From a virus: DNA of 21,876 nucleotides. The translations under genes and the position numbers were made by a program. Each line of letters opens with the position of its first letter. Position 1 is the stretch's first letter. This document shows positions 1 through 8,031 of the stretch, piece by piece. The notes under the pieces are model-generated. The model did no database searches. It was given only the letters and a program-made list of their open reading frames with translations, and was not told where the DNA came from. The DNA lies in the IMG/VR virus record IMGVR_UViG_3300037070_000273, positions 1 through 21,876 of that record; one strand, written 5' to 3'.

Positions 1-7
1 GACAATA

Positions 8-2158
8 ATGGCTATTCGTCCTCCAAGTAATCTACCGCCAGAGGCACAGATTCTAGAGTCTATGGACGAGGATATGCCAGAAGGTGTGGCGCAAGTCACA
101 CCTTCCCCTGGCTATCAAGTCCTTGGGCCAAAGGTAGTAGTTAGCAAAGCCTTCGGCAAGAACGTAGAACGCCGCAAACAAGCTGCAATCGTGGCTTACG
201 AACAGGTGCGCTCTGCTTGGGACGAAGCATATAGATACTATAACCACAATCAAGTTAAGGACGACATTTTTCGTTCTTCTGCTGACCGAGCTTTTCGCTC
301 TGGTGACGGTTTCGAGAACCTAGTTTACGCTAACACTTCGACCATGATCCCGGCTATTTATGCCAAGAACCCTGACGTTGCTTTCTCTACTGACCAAGAC
401 GAAGACAAAGCCTTCGCCAAAGTCTTAGCTCGCGCAGTAAACGCTATCTTCAACAAGAAAACCTCTCCCGGTATCAATCTCAAGCCGAGAATGAAGAAGG
501 CAGCTCTACACGCTGAGTTGACTAACTTAGGCATAGTTAAGCTCGACTACATAAGGAAGGAAGATTCTCGCGAGGCCGCAGAGTTTGAGATTCAAGACTT
601 ATATACCGAGCTTGAAAAAGCTAAGGATATGAAGATTGTTAAGGAATTAGAGGGCAAGATGCAGGCTCTTGAGAGCCAGATGGAATGGATGGAGCCAAGT
701 GGATTCAAGTTAAGTAACGTGTTCCCAAGAAATCTCATCATCGACCCTTGCGCTGAGAACGAAGACGGCAGCGATGCTAACTGGATGCTGGAAGAAATCT
801 ACCTATCCACTGACTTCCTTAATGCTAAGTTTACTACCAAGAAGAAGGACGAGTTTAAGAGCATCTACAAGCCTAGTCATAAGGTCAAGTTGGAAGGCCC
901 AGGCAGTAGAGAAGACGCCCTCGGTATGGTCCTAGAAGCTATCGAAGGTGGAAAAGAGAGTGCACCAAGTAATATTGACGAGCAACAGCAGAGCTATATC
1001 TACCAGAATATGACCAAATGCTACTACTATTGGGACAAGACCACGAGAAGAATCTATCTCTTTGCCGACAACGATTGGACTTGGCCGATATGGGCATGGG
1101 AAGACGAATTAAGAACGTCTCGGTTTTACCCTTACTTTTTCGTTCAATTTGCTCCTGCTACTGGTGGTGTAGTCAGTCCCGGAGAAGTTAGCTATTACCT
1201 CGATCAGCAGGACGAAGTTAATAAGATTAACAGAGAGGTAGTTAGAATTCGTCGTGCCGTGTTTAATATCTTAGTTTACAACAATAATAAGATCAAACCT
1301 GACGATGCTAAGAAGCTCGCAAACTATCTCAAAGACGGTACTGGCGATAACGTCCTAGGCATCGACGTACCCGATGGTATGTCAATTAAAGATGGCATGG
1401 AAACTCTGGCGCCTCCAAGTATCAACTACAAAGAACTCTTCGACAAAGGTAACTTATATGCTGCGATTGATAGAATTAGCTCTGTCAATGACGCTATTCG
1501 TGGCGCTCAGTTCAAGACAAATACGACAGAAGATGCAGTGCAGGCTTATACTTCTGCCGCACGTATTCGTGTGGGCAATAAGACCGACGCCGTAGAAGAC
1601 TGCGTACAAGACTTATCTTGGACGATTGCAGAGATTCTTGTTTCTAAGGTTCCCACAGAGGTCATTCGTGGTCTTGTTGGGGATAAGTTAATCGCAGATT
1701 GGAAGTCTATGGAGATTTCTGACTTAAACGCTTCCATGACTGTGAAGGTTGCGGCAGGTTCGAGTGAGAAGCCTACAAGCACGTTTAAGAAGAAAGAGGC
1801 TATTCAGATTGCTCAGGCAGTCGGACAGTTCGCTAAGGCAGCTCCAGGTGCTGCATTGAAGATTATCTTGAAGTTACTCAAGGGCGCGTTCCCTGAGCTA
1901 GACGTTACTGATGAAGATTGGGAAGCTATTACGCAAGAAACCATGATGCAACTACAAAGAGGCACATCTGCTGAGGGTGCGCCTCAACCTCCAGGTGCTT
2001 CGGAAGGGCAAGGTGGCAAGCCTAATGGCTTAATGAACGTCCCTGACAACGTGAAAGCTATGGTCGTGGACGCAGTGAATAAAGGTGCAACCCCTCAACA
2101 GGCGCTACAGCCAGTGATGGAGAAATTAAATGCCAGCCCCAAGAAAGAAGCAAGTTGA
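8..2158 (+). CDS. portal protein
   Basis: Probable portal: the dodecameric ring at one capsid vertex through which DNA is packaged and ejected, and the platform for the tail. The 716-residue length fits large P22-like portals. After a flexible proline-rich N-terminus comes an Arg/Lys-rich helical stretch (about residues 45-80). A strand-rich region follows near residues 229-270, with the LIIDP then acidic then LEEIYLS pattern typical of this family. Near residues 388-420 is the SPGEVSYYLDQQDEVNKIN segment that usually precedes the stem helices. The C-terminus is Gln/Pro/Gly-rich. The ATG overlaps an upstream TAA at 6-8, so an unseen gene, perhaps the terminase large subunit, probably ends there and is translationally coupled. 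The 3' end overlaps the scaffold gene by 29 bases. No exact copy of the 13-bp palindrome lies inside it. The family call rests on recognition of pattern and position; no search was run. Confidence 0.85.
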   Translation: MAIRPPSNLPPEAQILESMDEDMPEGVAQVTPSPGYQVLGPKVVVSKAFGKNVERRKQAAIVAYEQVRSAWDEAYRYYNHNQVKDDIFRSSADRAFRSGDGFENLVYANTSTMIPAIYAKNPDVAFSTDQDEDKAFAKVLARAVNAIFNKKTSPGINLKPRMKKAALHAELTNLGIVKLDYIRKEDSREAAEFEIQDLYTELEKAKDMKIVKELEGKMQALESQMEWMEPSGFKLSNVFPRNLIIDPCAENEDGSDANWMLEEIYLSTDFLNAKFTTKKKDEFKSIYKPSHKVKLEGPGSREDALGMVLEAIEGGKESAPSNIDEQQQSYIYQNMTKCYYYWDKTTRRIYLFADNDWTWPIWAWEDELRTSRFYPYFFVQFAPATGGVVSPGEVSYYLDQQDEVNKINREVVRIRRAVFNILVYNNNKIKPDDAKKLANYLKDGTGDNVLGIDVPDGMSIKDGMETLAPPSINYKELFDKGNLYAAIDRISSVNDAIRGAQFKTNTTEDAVQAYTSAARIRVGNKTDAVEDCVQDLSWTIAEILVSKVPTEVIRGLVGDKLIADWKSMEISDLNASMTVKVAAGSSEKPTSTFKKKEAIQIAQAVGQFAKAAPGAALKIILKLLKGAFPELDVTDEDWEAITQETMMQLQRGTSAEGAPQPPGASEGQGGKPNGLMNVPDNVKAMVVDAVNKGATPQQALQPVMEKLNASPKKEAS

Positions 2159-3161
2159 AGAAGTAGATGACACAACGACTGATCTCGAGAATTCTATCCT
2201 TTCTCAGTTTGGAGAAGAAGAGGAAGAAGACGGAGAAATCGAAGAGACGGAAGGTGAAGAAGAAGAAGAAGAAGAAGAAACTGAGGATGCCGAAGGCGAT
2301 GTAGAAGAAGAAAGCGACGAAGATACTGTTGACGTAAGTGCTGATGCAGTTAGGCCAGACAAGAAGGGCAACCTGATTGACCCTAAAACTGGCAAAATTG
2401 TTGCGCCTTCTGGTCCAGCAAGACGTTTCTATGAAGATTTACACAGAACTAGAGCGCAATTAAACGAGACTAATCGTCAGTTTAATGAAAATCGGCAACT
2501 TATGGGTCGTGCTGCCCAAGTTATGACCGATATGAAGGCAAAAATTGACGCTTTTGAAGGACAGAATAATCTACCACAACAATTAGGCTTATCGCCCGAC
2601 GAGCACGCCGAAGCTCTTCAGTTTATGGCGAAGTTCAAGAACCCAAGCACTGCTGTTGATGCGATTAAGTTAATCTTGACTCGGGCCGCACAACGTGGTA
2701 TAAATATGGAAGGATTACAGCAATCTCCACTCGATCTCTCTGTTCTTACTCAAGACATTTACAAGAAGATCGAAGACCAAATAGCTCCGATAACTAACCG
2801 CCTCAAGGCGAGTAACGAGCAGGAAGAGCAGCAGAAGAAAGCCGACGCTGAGGTTCAAAACTTCTTCTACCAGAACCCACAAGCTAGGCAATTTGCTCCA
2901 GTTCTCGTTAAAATGGCGCAAAGACCAGAGCTAGCTCATTTGAGTCTCAGCGAATCTTGGCTTATGCTCCAAAACTACCTGCTAAGGCAGCGACAGGAAC
3001 CGGAGGGAGGAAATGCCTCTCCGAGTAGGCCGGGTGGTAGAGCGACCGCAGGAACAAGAGCGTCAAACAAACCTGACGACTCACCTGTGACCGTAGACGC
3101 CTCCTATAGAGACATTGTCAAGTCTGTTGTCAAGGACCATGGCGGTCTTGATTTCAGTTAG
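2130..3161 (+). CDS. capsid scaffolding protein
   Basis: Probable internal scaffold that guides procapsid assembly and is then lost. It lies between portal and major capsid genes, the usual place. The 343-residue protein starts with a basic patch (PAPRKKQ) and then has an extremely acidic stretch at about residues 20-70, including eight consecutive glutamates encoded by a pure GAA run (2256-2279). A predicted coiled, Gln/Glu-rich middle (about 95-260) and a basic, disordered, Gly/Arg/Ser-rich tail follow. This charge layout is common in phage scaffolds. GGAGA at 2119-2123, six bases before the ATG, is a good ribosome site inside the portal gene. The gene carries an exact 13-bp palindrome at 2663-2675, read as Ile-Lys-Leu-Ile, followed at once by a strong sigma70-type promoter. 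Its TAG stop abuts another palindrome copy. Confidence 0.8.
   Translation: MPAPRKKQVEEVDDTTTDLENSILSQFGEEEEEDGEIEETEGEEEEEEEETEDAEGDVEEESDEDTVDVSADAVRPDKKGNLIDPKTGKIVAPSGPARRFYEDLHRTRAQLNETNRQFNENRQLMGRAAQVMTDMKAKIDAFEGQNNLPQQLGLSPDEHAEALQFMAKFKNPSTAVDAIKLILTRAAQRGINMEGLQQSPLDLSVLTQDIYKKIEDQIAPITNRLKASNEQEEQQKKADAEVQNFFYQNPQARQFAPVLVKMAQRPELAHLSLSESWLMLQNYLLRQRQEPEGGNASPSRPGGRATAGTRASNKPDDSPVTVDASYRDIVKSVVKDHGGLDFS
2256..2279 (+). repeat. (GAA)8 trinucleotide run in scaffold gene
   Basis: Eight consecutive GAA codons encode eight glutamates within the acidic N-terminal region of the scaffold. Slippage here would change the length of the acidic tract without breaking the frame. Confidence 0.9.
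2663..2675. repeat. 13-bp palindrome copy 1 (inside scaffold CDS)
   Basis: GATTAAGTTAATC, a perfect 6-1-6 dyad. It is read in the only stop-free frame as Ile-Lys-Leu-Ile. The next base begins a -35 hexamer, so the palindrome directly abuts a promoter as an operator would. Confidence 0.95.
2676..2704 (+). promoter_or_regulatory. internal sigma70-type promoter abutting palindrome copy 1
   Basis: TTGACT (2676-2681), a 17-base spacer, then TATAAA (2699-2704): one mismatch from consensus in each hexamer with ideal spacing. The predicted transcription start is near 2711, about 490 bases upstream of the major capsid gene, so it could raise capsid mRNA above portal mRNA. The palindrome ends at the base before the -35. 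The hexamers and spacing are seen; promoter function is inferred. Confidence 0.6.
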
Positions 3162-3174
3162 GATTAAGTTAATC
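3162..3174. repeat. 13-bp palindrome copy 2 (after scaffold stop)
   Basis: GATTAAGTTAATC starts on the base after the scaffold TAG stop (3159-3161). Its GAT TAA is in frame, giving a second stop. The symmetry extends outward, making a hairpin at 3154-3182 with one mismatch. Confidence 0.95.
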
Positions 3175-3204
3175 CTACTTGACTTAACGCTAAGGTAAAA
3201 GCAA

Positions 3205-4158
3205 ATGGCATCCGTAGAGACAATCGTACATGCCATGCTTACCCGTAGCCGCAAGAAACTGATGCTTGCGAGTGCTCTGTCAAACACTGTCTATGCCTAT
3301 TTGTTTGCACAGAAGCGGGTACACATGGAGGACGGTGGGCCAAGTATCACTAACCCACTGATTACTGGCAGAAATCCGAATATCGCGAGTATGTCGTATT
3401 ACGATACCGTGCCTGTCGCTCAGACCAACGAGTTTGACACGGTGAGTTACACGATGGCTCGCGTTGTCGGAACTGTCATTATTTCTGACCAAGAAATGGA
3501 CGAGAATAAGGGCAATTCGGTGATCTTCAAGATTCTAGAGGGCAAGATTACCGCTCTCGATGAGTCGATTAAGGAGAAGTTCTCCGACTACCTTGTGTCA
3601 ACTGGTGCGGGAACCGATCCTAACGGTCTTCCGAACCTTATTCCAGACGATCCTACCACCGGCTCAGTTGGTGGGATTAACTTAGCCACAGAACCACAGT
3701 TTAGACCATCGGTTTACAACTTCGCTGGCGCACTCAATGCTAACAACATTGAAGAAGCTTTCGACGATGTGCTGATGGACTTGACTAGAAACTCTGAGAA
3801 GCCTGACGTCATCTTTGCAGGACGGAATATCTACCGTCTGCATAGAACTGCTGCCAGAGACAAGATGCAGATTAGTTTAGACTCATCTGGCACCGGCAAG
3901 GCGTTAGTCAATCTTGGTATCGTCGGTACTACTCACCAAGGAACACCACTTCTGTTCGATGAAAAGCTGGACCCAAATACAGCTTACTTCATCAACTCGA
4001 AGTATCTCTCCCTTCATATTCTCTCTGGAGTCAATATGAAGGTCAAGCAGCTCACTGCTCCTTGGAACGTCGATGCCATCGGACGTAGAATTGTGTGGGA
4101 AGGTCAGCTTTGTGCCTGGCGGATGCACCGCACTCATGGCAAGATTCTGAACACCTAG
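3205..4158 (+). CDS. major capsid protein, HK97 fold
   Basis: Main shell subunit. At 317 residues it is of usual size for HK97-fold capsid proteins of podovirus-like phages. The N-terminal half has an Arg/Lys-rich helix start and a long extended segment (about 40-85) as expected for the N-arm and E-loop. The C-terminal part (about 235-315), with a TPLLFDEKLDPNTAYFINSK stretch followed by LTAPWNVDAIGRRIVWEGQ, matches the P-domain and A-domain pattern of such proteins, where a receptor-like loop precedes 'Y.IN.KYL.LH'. AAGG at 3192-3195 lies nine bases before the ATG. The gene stands between two palindrome copies (3162 and 4159). Its mRNA may come both from read-through and from the promoter at 2676-2704. 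No N-terminal protease or delta domain is evident; the separate scaffold gene fits this. Confidence 0.85.
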   Translation: MASVETIVHAMLTRSRKKLMLASALSNTVYAYLFAQKRVHMEDGGPSITNPLITGRNPNIASMSYYDTVPVAQTNEFDTVSYTMARVVGTVIISDQEMDENKGNSVIFKILEGKITALDESIKEKFSDYLVSTGAGTDPNGLPNLIPDDPTTGSVGGINLATEPQFRPSVYNFAGALNANNIEEAFDDVLMDLTRNSEKPDVIFAGRNIYRLHRTAARDKMQISLDSSGTGKALVNLGIVGTTHQGTPLLFDEKLDPNTAYFINSKYLSLHILSGVNMKVKQLTAPWNVDAIGRRIVWEGQLCAWRMHRTHGKILNT

Positions 4159-4171
4159 GATTAACTTAATC
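4159..4171. repeat. 13-bp palindrome copy 3 (after capsid gene stop)
   Basis: GATTAACTTAATC begins right after the TAG stop at 4156-4158, placing an in-frame TAA at 4162. The central base is C, so the orientation is opposite to copy 2. Confidence 0.95.
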
Positions 4172-4189
4172 GAAGGAAGGAGAAAGCAA

Positions 4190-4621
4190 GTGCAATCTCA
4201 AGTCCAAGGTGCTCGACTTGCTTATGTGGTGAAAAAGCTCGAAGGTAAGGTGGCACGCACCAACTTCAAGTTCAACCGCCGCATTGGCAAGATCGAGCCA
4301 TACGAAGTTGAGGAAGACGCTGGCTATCTAGTGTTCTTTCCTCGGGGACACTACTTGCGTATTCGTACCAAGGAAGACCTTGTTCGTTACCGGCTTAACT
4401 ATAAGCCGTCAATCATCTCCATGACGGGTCTTACTGACCCTAATAGTCCTGTCGGCAAGCTCATGGCCGCACAAGATGAAGGAGAGAGAATCAAAGCATG
4501 GGAAGATATGGAGGCTGATGTTGCTGCCCTTGTTCGCAAGAACGTGGGACCAATGTCGATTCCTGGCTATGACAAGCCTCTTCCTCTACCAACTCGTAGT
4601 GAGGAGGTAAGTTATGTCTAA
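4190..4621 (+). CDS. hypothetical head-associated protein, GTG start
   Basis: I do not recognise the family. The 143-residue product is soluble, without membrane segments or signal. A basic N-terminal third (KKLEGKVARTNFKFNRRIGK) leads into an FFPRGHYLRIRTKEDLVRY stretch, and the C-terminus is helical and acidic then Pro-rich. Position directly after the capsid gene suggests a capsid-associated or head-completion role, which is inference only. The GTG start is chosen because AAGGAG at 4177-4182 sits seven bases upstream, just downstream of palindrome copy 3. The last eight bases overlap the next gene, which points to translational coupling and a shared function; this internal junction lacks a palindrome. 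Confidence 0.75.
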   Translation: MQSQVQGARLAYVVKKLEGKVARTNFKFNRRIGKIEPYEVEEDAGYLVFFPRGHYLRIRTKEDLVRYRLNYKPSIISMTGLTDPNSPVGKLMAAQDEGERIKAWEDMEADVAALVRKNVGPMSIPGYDKPLPLPTRSEEVSYV

Positions 4622-5294
4622 CGTCGCACCACAATACTACCCGCGTGGCATTAACACCTATGTTCCTGCCATGCAATACTCAGAAGAGGCAGTAACCGAA
4701 GGACTCGTTAGGGTCAACTTCGGCTCACCGCCAGTTGCGAGTGCTGCTGGTATCTTATCCGCAACGTCAATCGCGACAGCGGTAGATACGTCTACATTCG
4801 CAACAACCTACACCGAAACAAACATGGCCCCTTACGGGCGCACTATCAACATTGTTGCTTCGGGTGCAGCTACGTCCAACGTCAAAGTCTATGGCGAGGA
4901 CTATCTTGGTCAGCCTATGTGCGAGTCTTACACGCTTAACGGCACCACGCCTGTCGTGGGTAAGAAAGCCTTTAAGCGCGTCACTCGCGTCACCGCTGGT
5001 GTTACTGGCGGCACGACCATCAACGTTGGATGGGCAGACAAACTTGGACTCCCTTATGTGTCGGTTGCTGTGATCCGTGAGTTTGCCGATAACGTGCTGC
5101 AATCTGCTGGTACGTTTGTGGCGCCGATCTTCACGGACCCACAGACGCTAACCACAGGCGATCCAAGGGGAACCTACGATCCTACTGTTACGCTGGACGA
5201 TACTGCTGTGGTCGAGATTGACGTTCGCGTGAGCGACTTTGTCAACTCTTCTGGTCACGGTGGTTTGCAAGGCATCGCACACGTAGTCGCTTAA
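4614..5294 (+). CDS. probable capsid decoration or head protein
   Basis: Unrecognised 226-residue protein. It is rich in Thr, Val, Ala and Gly with alternating hydrophobic residues, as in all-beta virion proteins. The middle (about 75-160) with repeated TxNxxV- and GGTTINVGW-like strands could be a beta-sandwich. Such proteins beside the capsid gene are often decoration or head-surface proteins, so that is the best guess, not a firm call. GGAGG at 4603-4607, six bases before the ATG, is a strong ribosome site located inside the preceding gene. After its TAA stop (5292-5294) there are 22 bases before palindrome copy 4, one of only two junction copies not anchored to a stop codon. A long hairpin follows. 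Confidence 0.7.
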   Translation: MSNVAPQYYPRGINTYVPAMQYSEEAVTEGLVRVNFGSPPVASAAGILSATSIATAVDTSTFATTYTETNMAPYGRTINIVASGAATSNVKVYGEDYLGQPMCESYTLNGTTPVVGKKAFKRVTRVTAGVTGGTTINVGWADKLGLPYVSVAVIREFADNVLQSAGTFVAPIFTDPQTLTTGDPRGTYDPTVTLDDTAVVEIDVRVSDFVNSSGHGGLQGIAHVVA

Positions 5295-5303
5295 GGGGAC
5301 GGA

Positions 5304-5342
5304 GAGGCAGGAGTGTGATTAAGTTAATCATGCTCCTGCTTC
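5304..5342 (+). other. 39-base near-perfect hairpin centred on palindrome copy 4
   Basis: Pairing outward from base 5323 gives an almost continuous stem. The palindrome forms the top, then T-A, two G-U type pairs, then GGCAGGAG against CTCCTGCT and flanking pairs down to 5304/5342. No run of T follows, so it is not a classical intrinsic terminator. It sits at the head/tail gene boundary and could act as an RNA-processing or pausing site. Confidence 0.6.
5317..5329. repeat. 13-bp palindrome copy 4 (head/tail boundary)
   Basis: GATTAAGTTAATC, 22 bases after the upstream stop. An ATG follows at once (5330) but opens only a 20-codon frame ending at 5392, in a different frame from the gene starting at 5355. 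Confidence 0.95.
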
Positions 5343-5354
5343 CTCTGTATATTT

Positions 5355-6017
5355 ATGGCCACGTTCTCGGAAACGACCCAAGAGATTATTAAGTCTATTG
5401 GTGAGGTAGAGGGTACGTCTGTGCAGACGTATTCCGAACCCCGTGTTGAAGCTGCGCTTACGCAGATATTTGGCATGTGCTTTAGGAAATATTGGTGGCC
5501 TCAGTATATGACTTGGTCGCAGAGAACGCTTGATGGAACACTAGGAATCCTAACCGCAAACATCTCAGACATTAGAGAACTTAGAGACATAAGAACTATC
5601 ATTCCAGACGGTAGAGAAAAAGGCATACCTCAGCTACCATTTGGCAGAAACCCGTTCAATCTCACAGGTACAACGCCTCTCTATTACGAAAGTTTAGATA
5701 GCACTCACGCTAGCTTCGCCACTAGATTGCTTCAGTTTTGGCCTAAGTCTGCCACTGGCGACGTGTTCATTCACGCTCGCCTATTTCCTACGATCATTAA
5801 CTCGACCGAGTTGTATCTGGACCAGAAGATGCTAATAAATGGCTCCGCCTGGATCATCTTGGAAGACGAAGACATTAACCCTAATGCTGCCCAGCTTCGG
5901 AAGGATTTATTTGAAGAGAACTTCGCCGCAATCATGAAGGAGTATAGCGAACAACCAATAGAAAACTCAGGTGTGAATACAAACGAACGATTTATGTCTG
6001 AATGGTTCCTGACCTGA
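5355..6017 (+). CDS. probable tail adaptor (tail tubular protein A-like)
   Basis: At 220 residues, and lying between head genes and a large nozzle-like gene, it fits a head-tail adaptor of the T7 gp11 / P22 gp4 type, which binds the portal and carries the tail. The N-terminal helix (ETTQEIIKSIGEVEG) and the mid-protein aromatic stretch FRKYWWPQYMTW are seen; the later segment LFPTIINSTELYLDQKMLI is typical of adaptor cores. The family call is moderate. The ATG at 5355 is the first start after an in-frame TAA inside the palindrome at 5325. It has no Shine-Dalgarno sequence: the upstream bases are pyrimidine-rich and part of the hairpin. The TGA stop (6015-6017) abuts palindrome copy 5. Confidence 0.7.
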   Translation: MATFSETTQEIIKSIGEVEGTSVQTYSEPRVEAALTQIFGMCFRKYWWPQYMTWSQRTLDGTLGILTANISDIRELRDIRTIIPDGREKGIPQLPFGRNPFNLTGTTPLYYESLDSTHASFATRLLQFWPKSATGDVFIHARLFPTIINSTELYLDQKMLINGSAWIILEDEDINPNAAQLRKDLFEENFAAIMKEYSEQPIENSGVNTNERFMSEWFLT

Positions 6018-6030
6018 GATTAACTTAATC
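6018..6030. repeat. 13-bp palindrome copy 5 (complete stop-to-start spacer)
   Basis: GATTAACTTAATC fills the whole gap: TGA stop, 13-bp element, ATG of the next gene, with no other base. No Shine-Dalgarno sequence fits in this space. Confidence 0.97.
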
Positions 6031-7866
6031 ATGCTAAGCCCGTTCAACGTCATCAGTAATAAGCAAAGATCGCGTCGTGGACGTATCGTCACTAAGATAC
6101 GCTCTACGACTATTCGTGAGTTTGGTGGTGGCTGGAACGTGATCGACGCTCCGGCAGCGTTAAGCACCAAATACGCAAGTGTTCTCAAGAATTGGTTCCG
6201 TAAACAAGACGGAAGTCAAGCTATCAGATATGGCACCAAGTATATCGCTAATGTCTCTGCCATCGTATCTGGCAATATATTAGATATCAAGTATTTCAAC
6301 GGTCAGATCATTGTCGTTACTGTAGATGGCAAGATTGCTGCTGTAGACTCTGATGGTGTCGTGACACTCATTTGGGATAGTGCGATTGCAGCATTGCTTC
6401 CCGGTGCGCCGTCTGGTTGGTCTACGGACTTAGAAATTGTCACCTTTACTGAAATTAAAGGTAGCTTAGTCTTATGCAACGGTGTAGATAAGCCTCTGGA
6501 GATTCAGTCTAGCTTTGTCCCTCGCTATCTCCAAGACCTAGCTACCGGCTCAAACGTCAACACGCCTATTGGTAAATACTGCACGACTATATCTGACTAC
6601 TTAATTATTTCTGGCGTACCTAGCGAACCTAATGTGGTCTATATTGCTGCTCGTAGCACAGTCGGAGTATTTCCAGGTGACGATGCACCTAATGACTCTC
6701 TAGCATTTGACGTAGGTGCCTATGCACCAGAAGAAAACGAAACTATCCGTGGTATCTCTAGTTTCAGAAACTTTCTCTTTGTCCATTTCTTCTCTTCAAC
6801 TATCCAAGTTATCCTTGGCGAGTATAACACGGACGCCGATCATGTGCCGCGCGTAGGCGATACATTCGCCAAGTTTGGAGCAGTTGGCCACCGTGCTATC
6901 GTTCCTGTCATTAACGACCTAATCTTCAACGATATCGCTGGCGTGAACACGGTTAAGAGAAACATTATCTCTAGCGCCGTCGATCCAGATAGAATTAGTG
7001 CCCTAATTGCTCCAGAATATCAGAGACAAATTGCCACGGTCACTCAGGCCGATATGCTCACAAGTGTCTTTGCTGTCTATGACCGTCTAAATGGACACTA
7101 CATGCTCTTCATACCTTCCGAAGATGGTGTGAGGGCCTTTGTTTTTACCTTTAACGAGCGCATGAAAGTCAAAGCATGGAGTGAGTTTGTTGGTTGGGAT
7201 TGGATAGCGGCAACTTCAACTGCCCTAGGCCGCGTGTTCTTCGCTAGAGACACACGCCTATATCAGTACGGAAACGAGGCTTATTCTGCTGAAACCTACT
7301 CTGCTGACTTTATTGCTGAGTTTGACGGAAGCTGGGCAAACAATACAGCTTATGCTGTGGGCGATAGAATTAAAGACACAGTAAGTACGCAGGTATATAT
7401 CGCCCTAATTGCTCACACTAGCGCCCTAGCAGGTACGTTTGAAGACGATCGTGAAACTAATGAGACGTTTTGGGAAGAGTACGAAGGCGAGGATATTAAC
7501 TTCGATTGGGAGTTTCCTTGGACAGATGTTAACAGTAGAGCCAAACTTAAGCGTCTAGCTAATATCGGTTTCGACACTCAGGGCACAAGCCAGTTTAACG
7601 TGGACGTGTTTGTAGATAACATTTATCTCGATCAGTTCCAAGACTACGATCCTGCTCTAACCTTCGGCTTCACAGGCGGTGAGAGTCTTGGTTACGGTGG
7701 TGGCGATCAACCTTATGGTGGAGGAAGACGTACTTCTGACGAACGCTTATGGTCCCATCCTGTTAAGTTTAGGATCATGAAGCCAAGGCTCTATGGCTCA
7801 ACTAAAAAGCCACTTAGAGTTGTCTCTGCGATCTTCTTGTTCGCAGAAGGCAAATACGGAAGGTAA
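6031..7866 (+). CDS. tail nozzle / tail tubular protein B-like, with inserted sugar-binding-like module
   Basis: 611 residues, of the size and position of the tail nozzle or stabilisation proteins of podoviruses (T7 gp12 or P22 gp10 type), which form a beta-propeller-like hub closing the tail. Repeated beta stretches such as ILDIKYFNGQIIVVTVDGK and GISSFRNFLFVHFFSSTIQV are seen through residues 60-430, consistent with propeller blades. Residues 431-485 are a module with Trp, Tyr-x-x-Gly-Asp, His-Thr-Ser and a closing Asp-Arg-x-x-Asn-x-Thr-Phe-Trp that also occurs in the tailspike (8056) and the fibre (15619); it looks like a small carbohydrate-binding insert. A Gly-rich loop follows near 555. 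The start has no Shine-Dalgarno sequence because the palindrome occupies the upstream 13 bases. Reinitiation from the previous gene is plausible. Confidence 0.75.
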   Translation: MLSPFNVISNKQRSRRGRIVTKIRSTTIREFGGGWNVIDAPAALSTKYASVLKNWFRKQDGSQAIRYGTKYIANVSAIVSGNILDIKYFNGQIIVVTVDGKIAAVDSDGVVTLIWDSAIAALLPGAPSGWSTDLEIVTFTEIKGSLVLCNGVDKPLEIQSSFVPRYLQDLATGSNVNTPIGKYCTTISDYLIISGVPSEPNVVYIAARSTVGVFPGDDAPNDSLAFDVGAYAPEENETIRGISSFRNFLFVHFFSSTIQVILGEYNTDADHVPRVGDTFAKFGAVGHRAIVPVINDLIFNDIAGVNTVKRNIISSAVDPDRISALIAPEYQRQIATVTQADMLTSVFAVYDRLNGHYMLFIPSEDGVRAFVFTFNERMKVKAWSEFVGWDWIAATSTALGRVFFARDTRLYQYGNEAYSAETYSADFIAEFDGSWANNTAYAVGDRIKDTVSTQVYIALIAHTSALAGTFEDDRETNETFWEEYEGEDINFDWEFPWTDVNSRAKLKRLANIGFDTQGTSQFNVDVFVDNIYLDQFQDYDPALTFGFTGGESLGYGGGDQPYGGGRRTSDERLWSHPVKFRIMKPRLYGSTKKPLRVVSAIFLFAEGKYGR

Positions 7867-7872
7867 TTCCCT

Positions 7873-8031
7873 ATGCCACTAAAGAAGGGTAAGAGTAAGA
7901 AGACGATTAGTGATAACATTAGAGAATTGAGGCATAGTGGTCGTCCTCAAGATCAAGCTATTGCCATCGCTATGTCAGAAGCAGGAATGAGCAAGAAGAA
8001 AAAGAAGAAAGGGAAGAGCAAGCTCGATTAA
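7873..8031 (+). CDS. small basic virion-region protein (52 aa)
   Basis: A 52-residue protein starting [10 protein letters not shown], with a helical middle ([20 protein letters not shown]) and a C-terminal lysine run. Small proteins of this pattern, with SGRPQ-x-QAIAIA-x-x-x-AG, recur among podovirus-like tail genes; their role is not known to me. The basic ends could bind DNA or a polyanionic surface. GGAAGG at 7858-7863, nine bases upstream, serves as the ribosome site, within the end of the nozzle gene. The stop TAA (8029-8031) lies inside palindrome copy 6, so the protein's final Asp codon and stop are both provided by the element. Confidence 0.85.
   Translation: MPLKKGKSKKTISDNIRELRHSGRPQDQAIAIAMSEAGMSKKKKKKGKSKLD

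Noticed and set aside
238-244. TATAAC with TTGGGA upstream in the portal gene
   Set aside because: The -35 is weak (4/6), the spacer is 16 bases, and no palindrome or conserved context is present; likely coincidence.
1680-1694. GGATAAGTTAATC-like site in the portal gene, and GATTAACTTAGCC at 3675-3687
   Set aside because: Each differs from the element at two positions and both are coding; chance matches at this level are plausible.
5330-5392. 20-codon ORF as a real gene
   Set aside because: It is very short, has no ribosome site and overlaps the adaptor gene; kept only as a possible leader in the findings.
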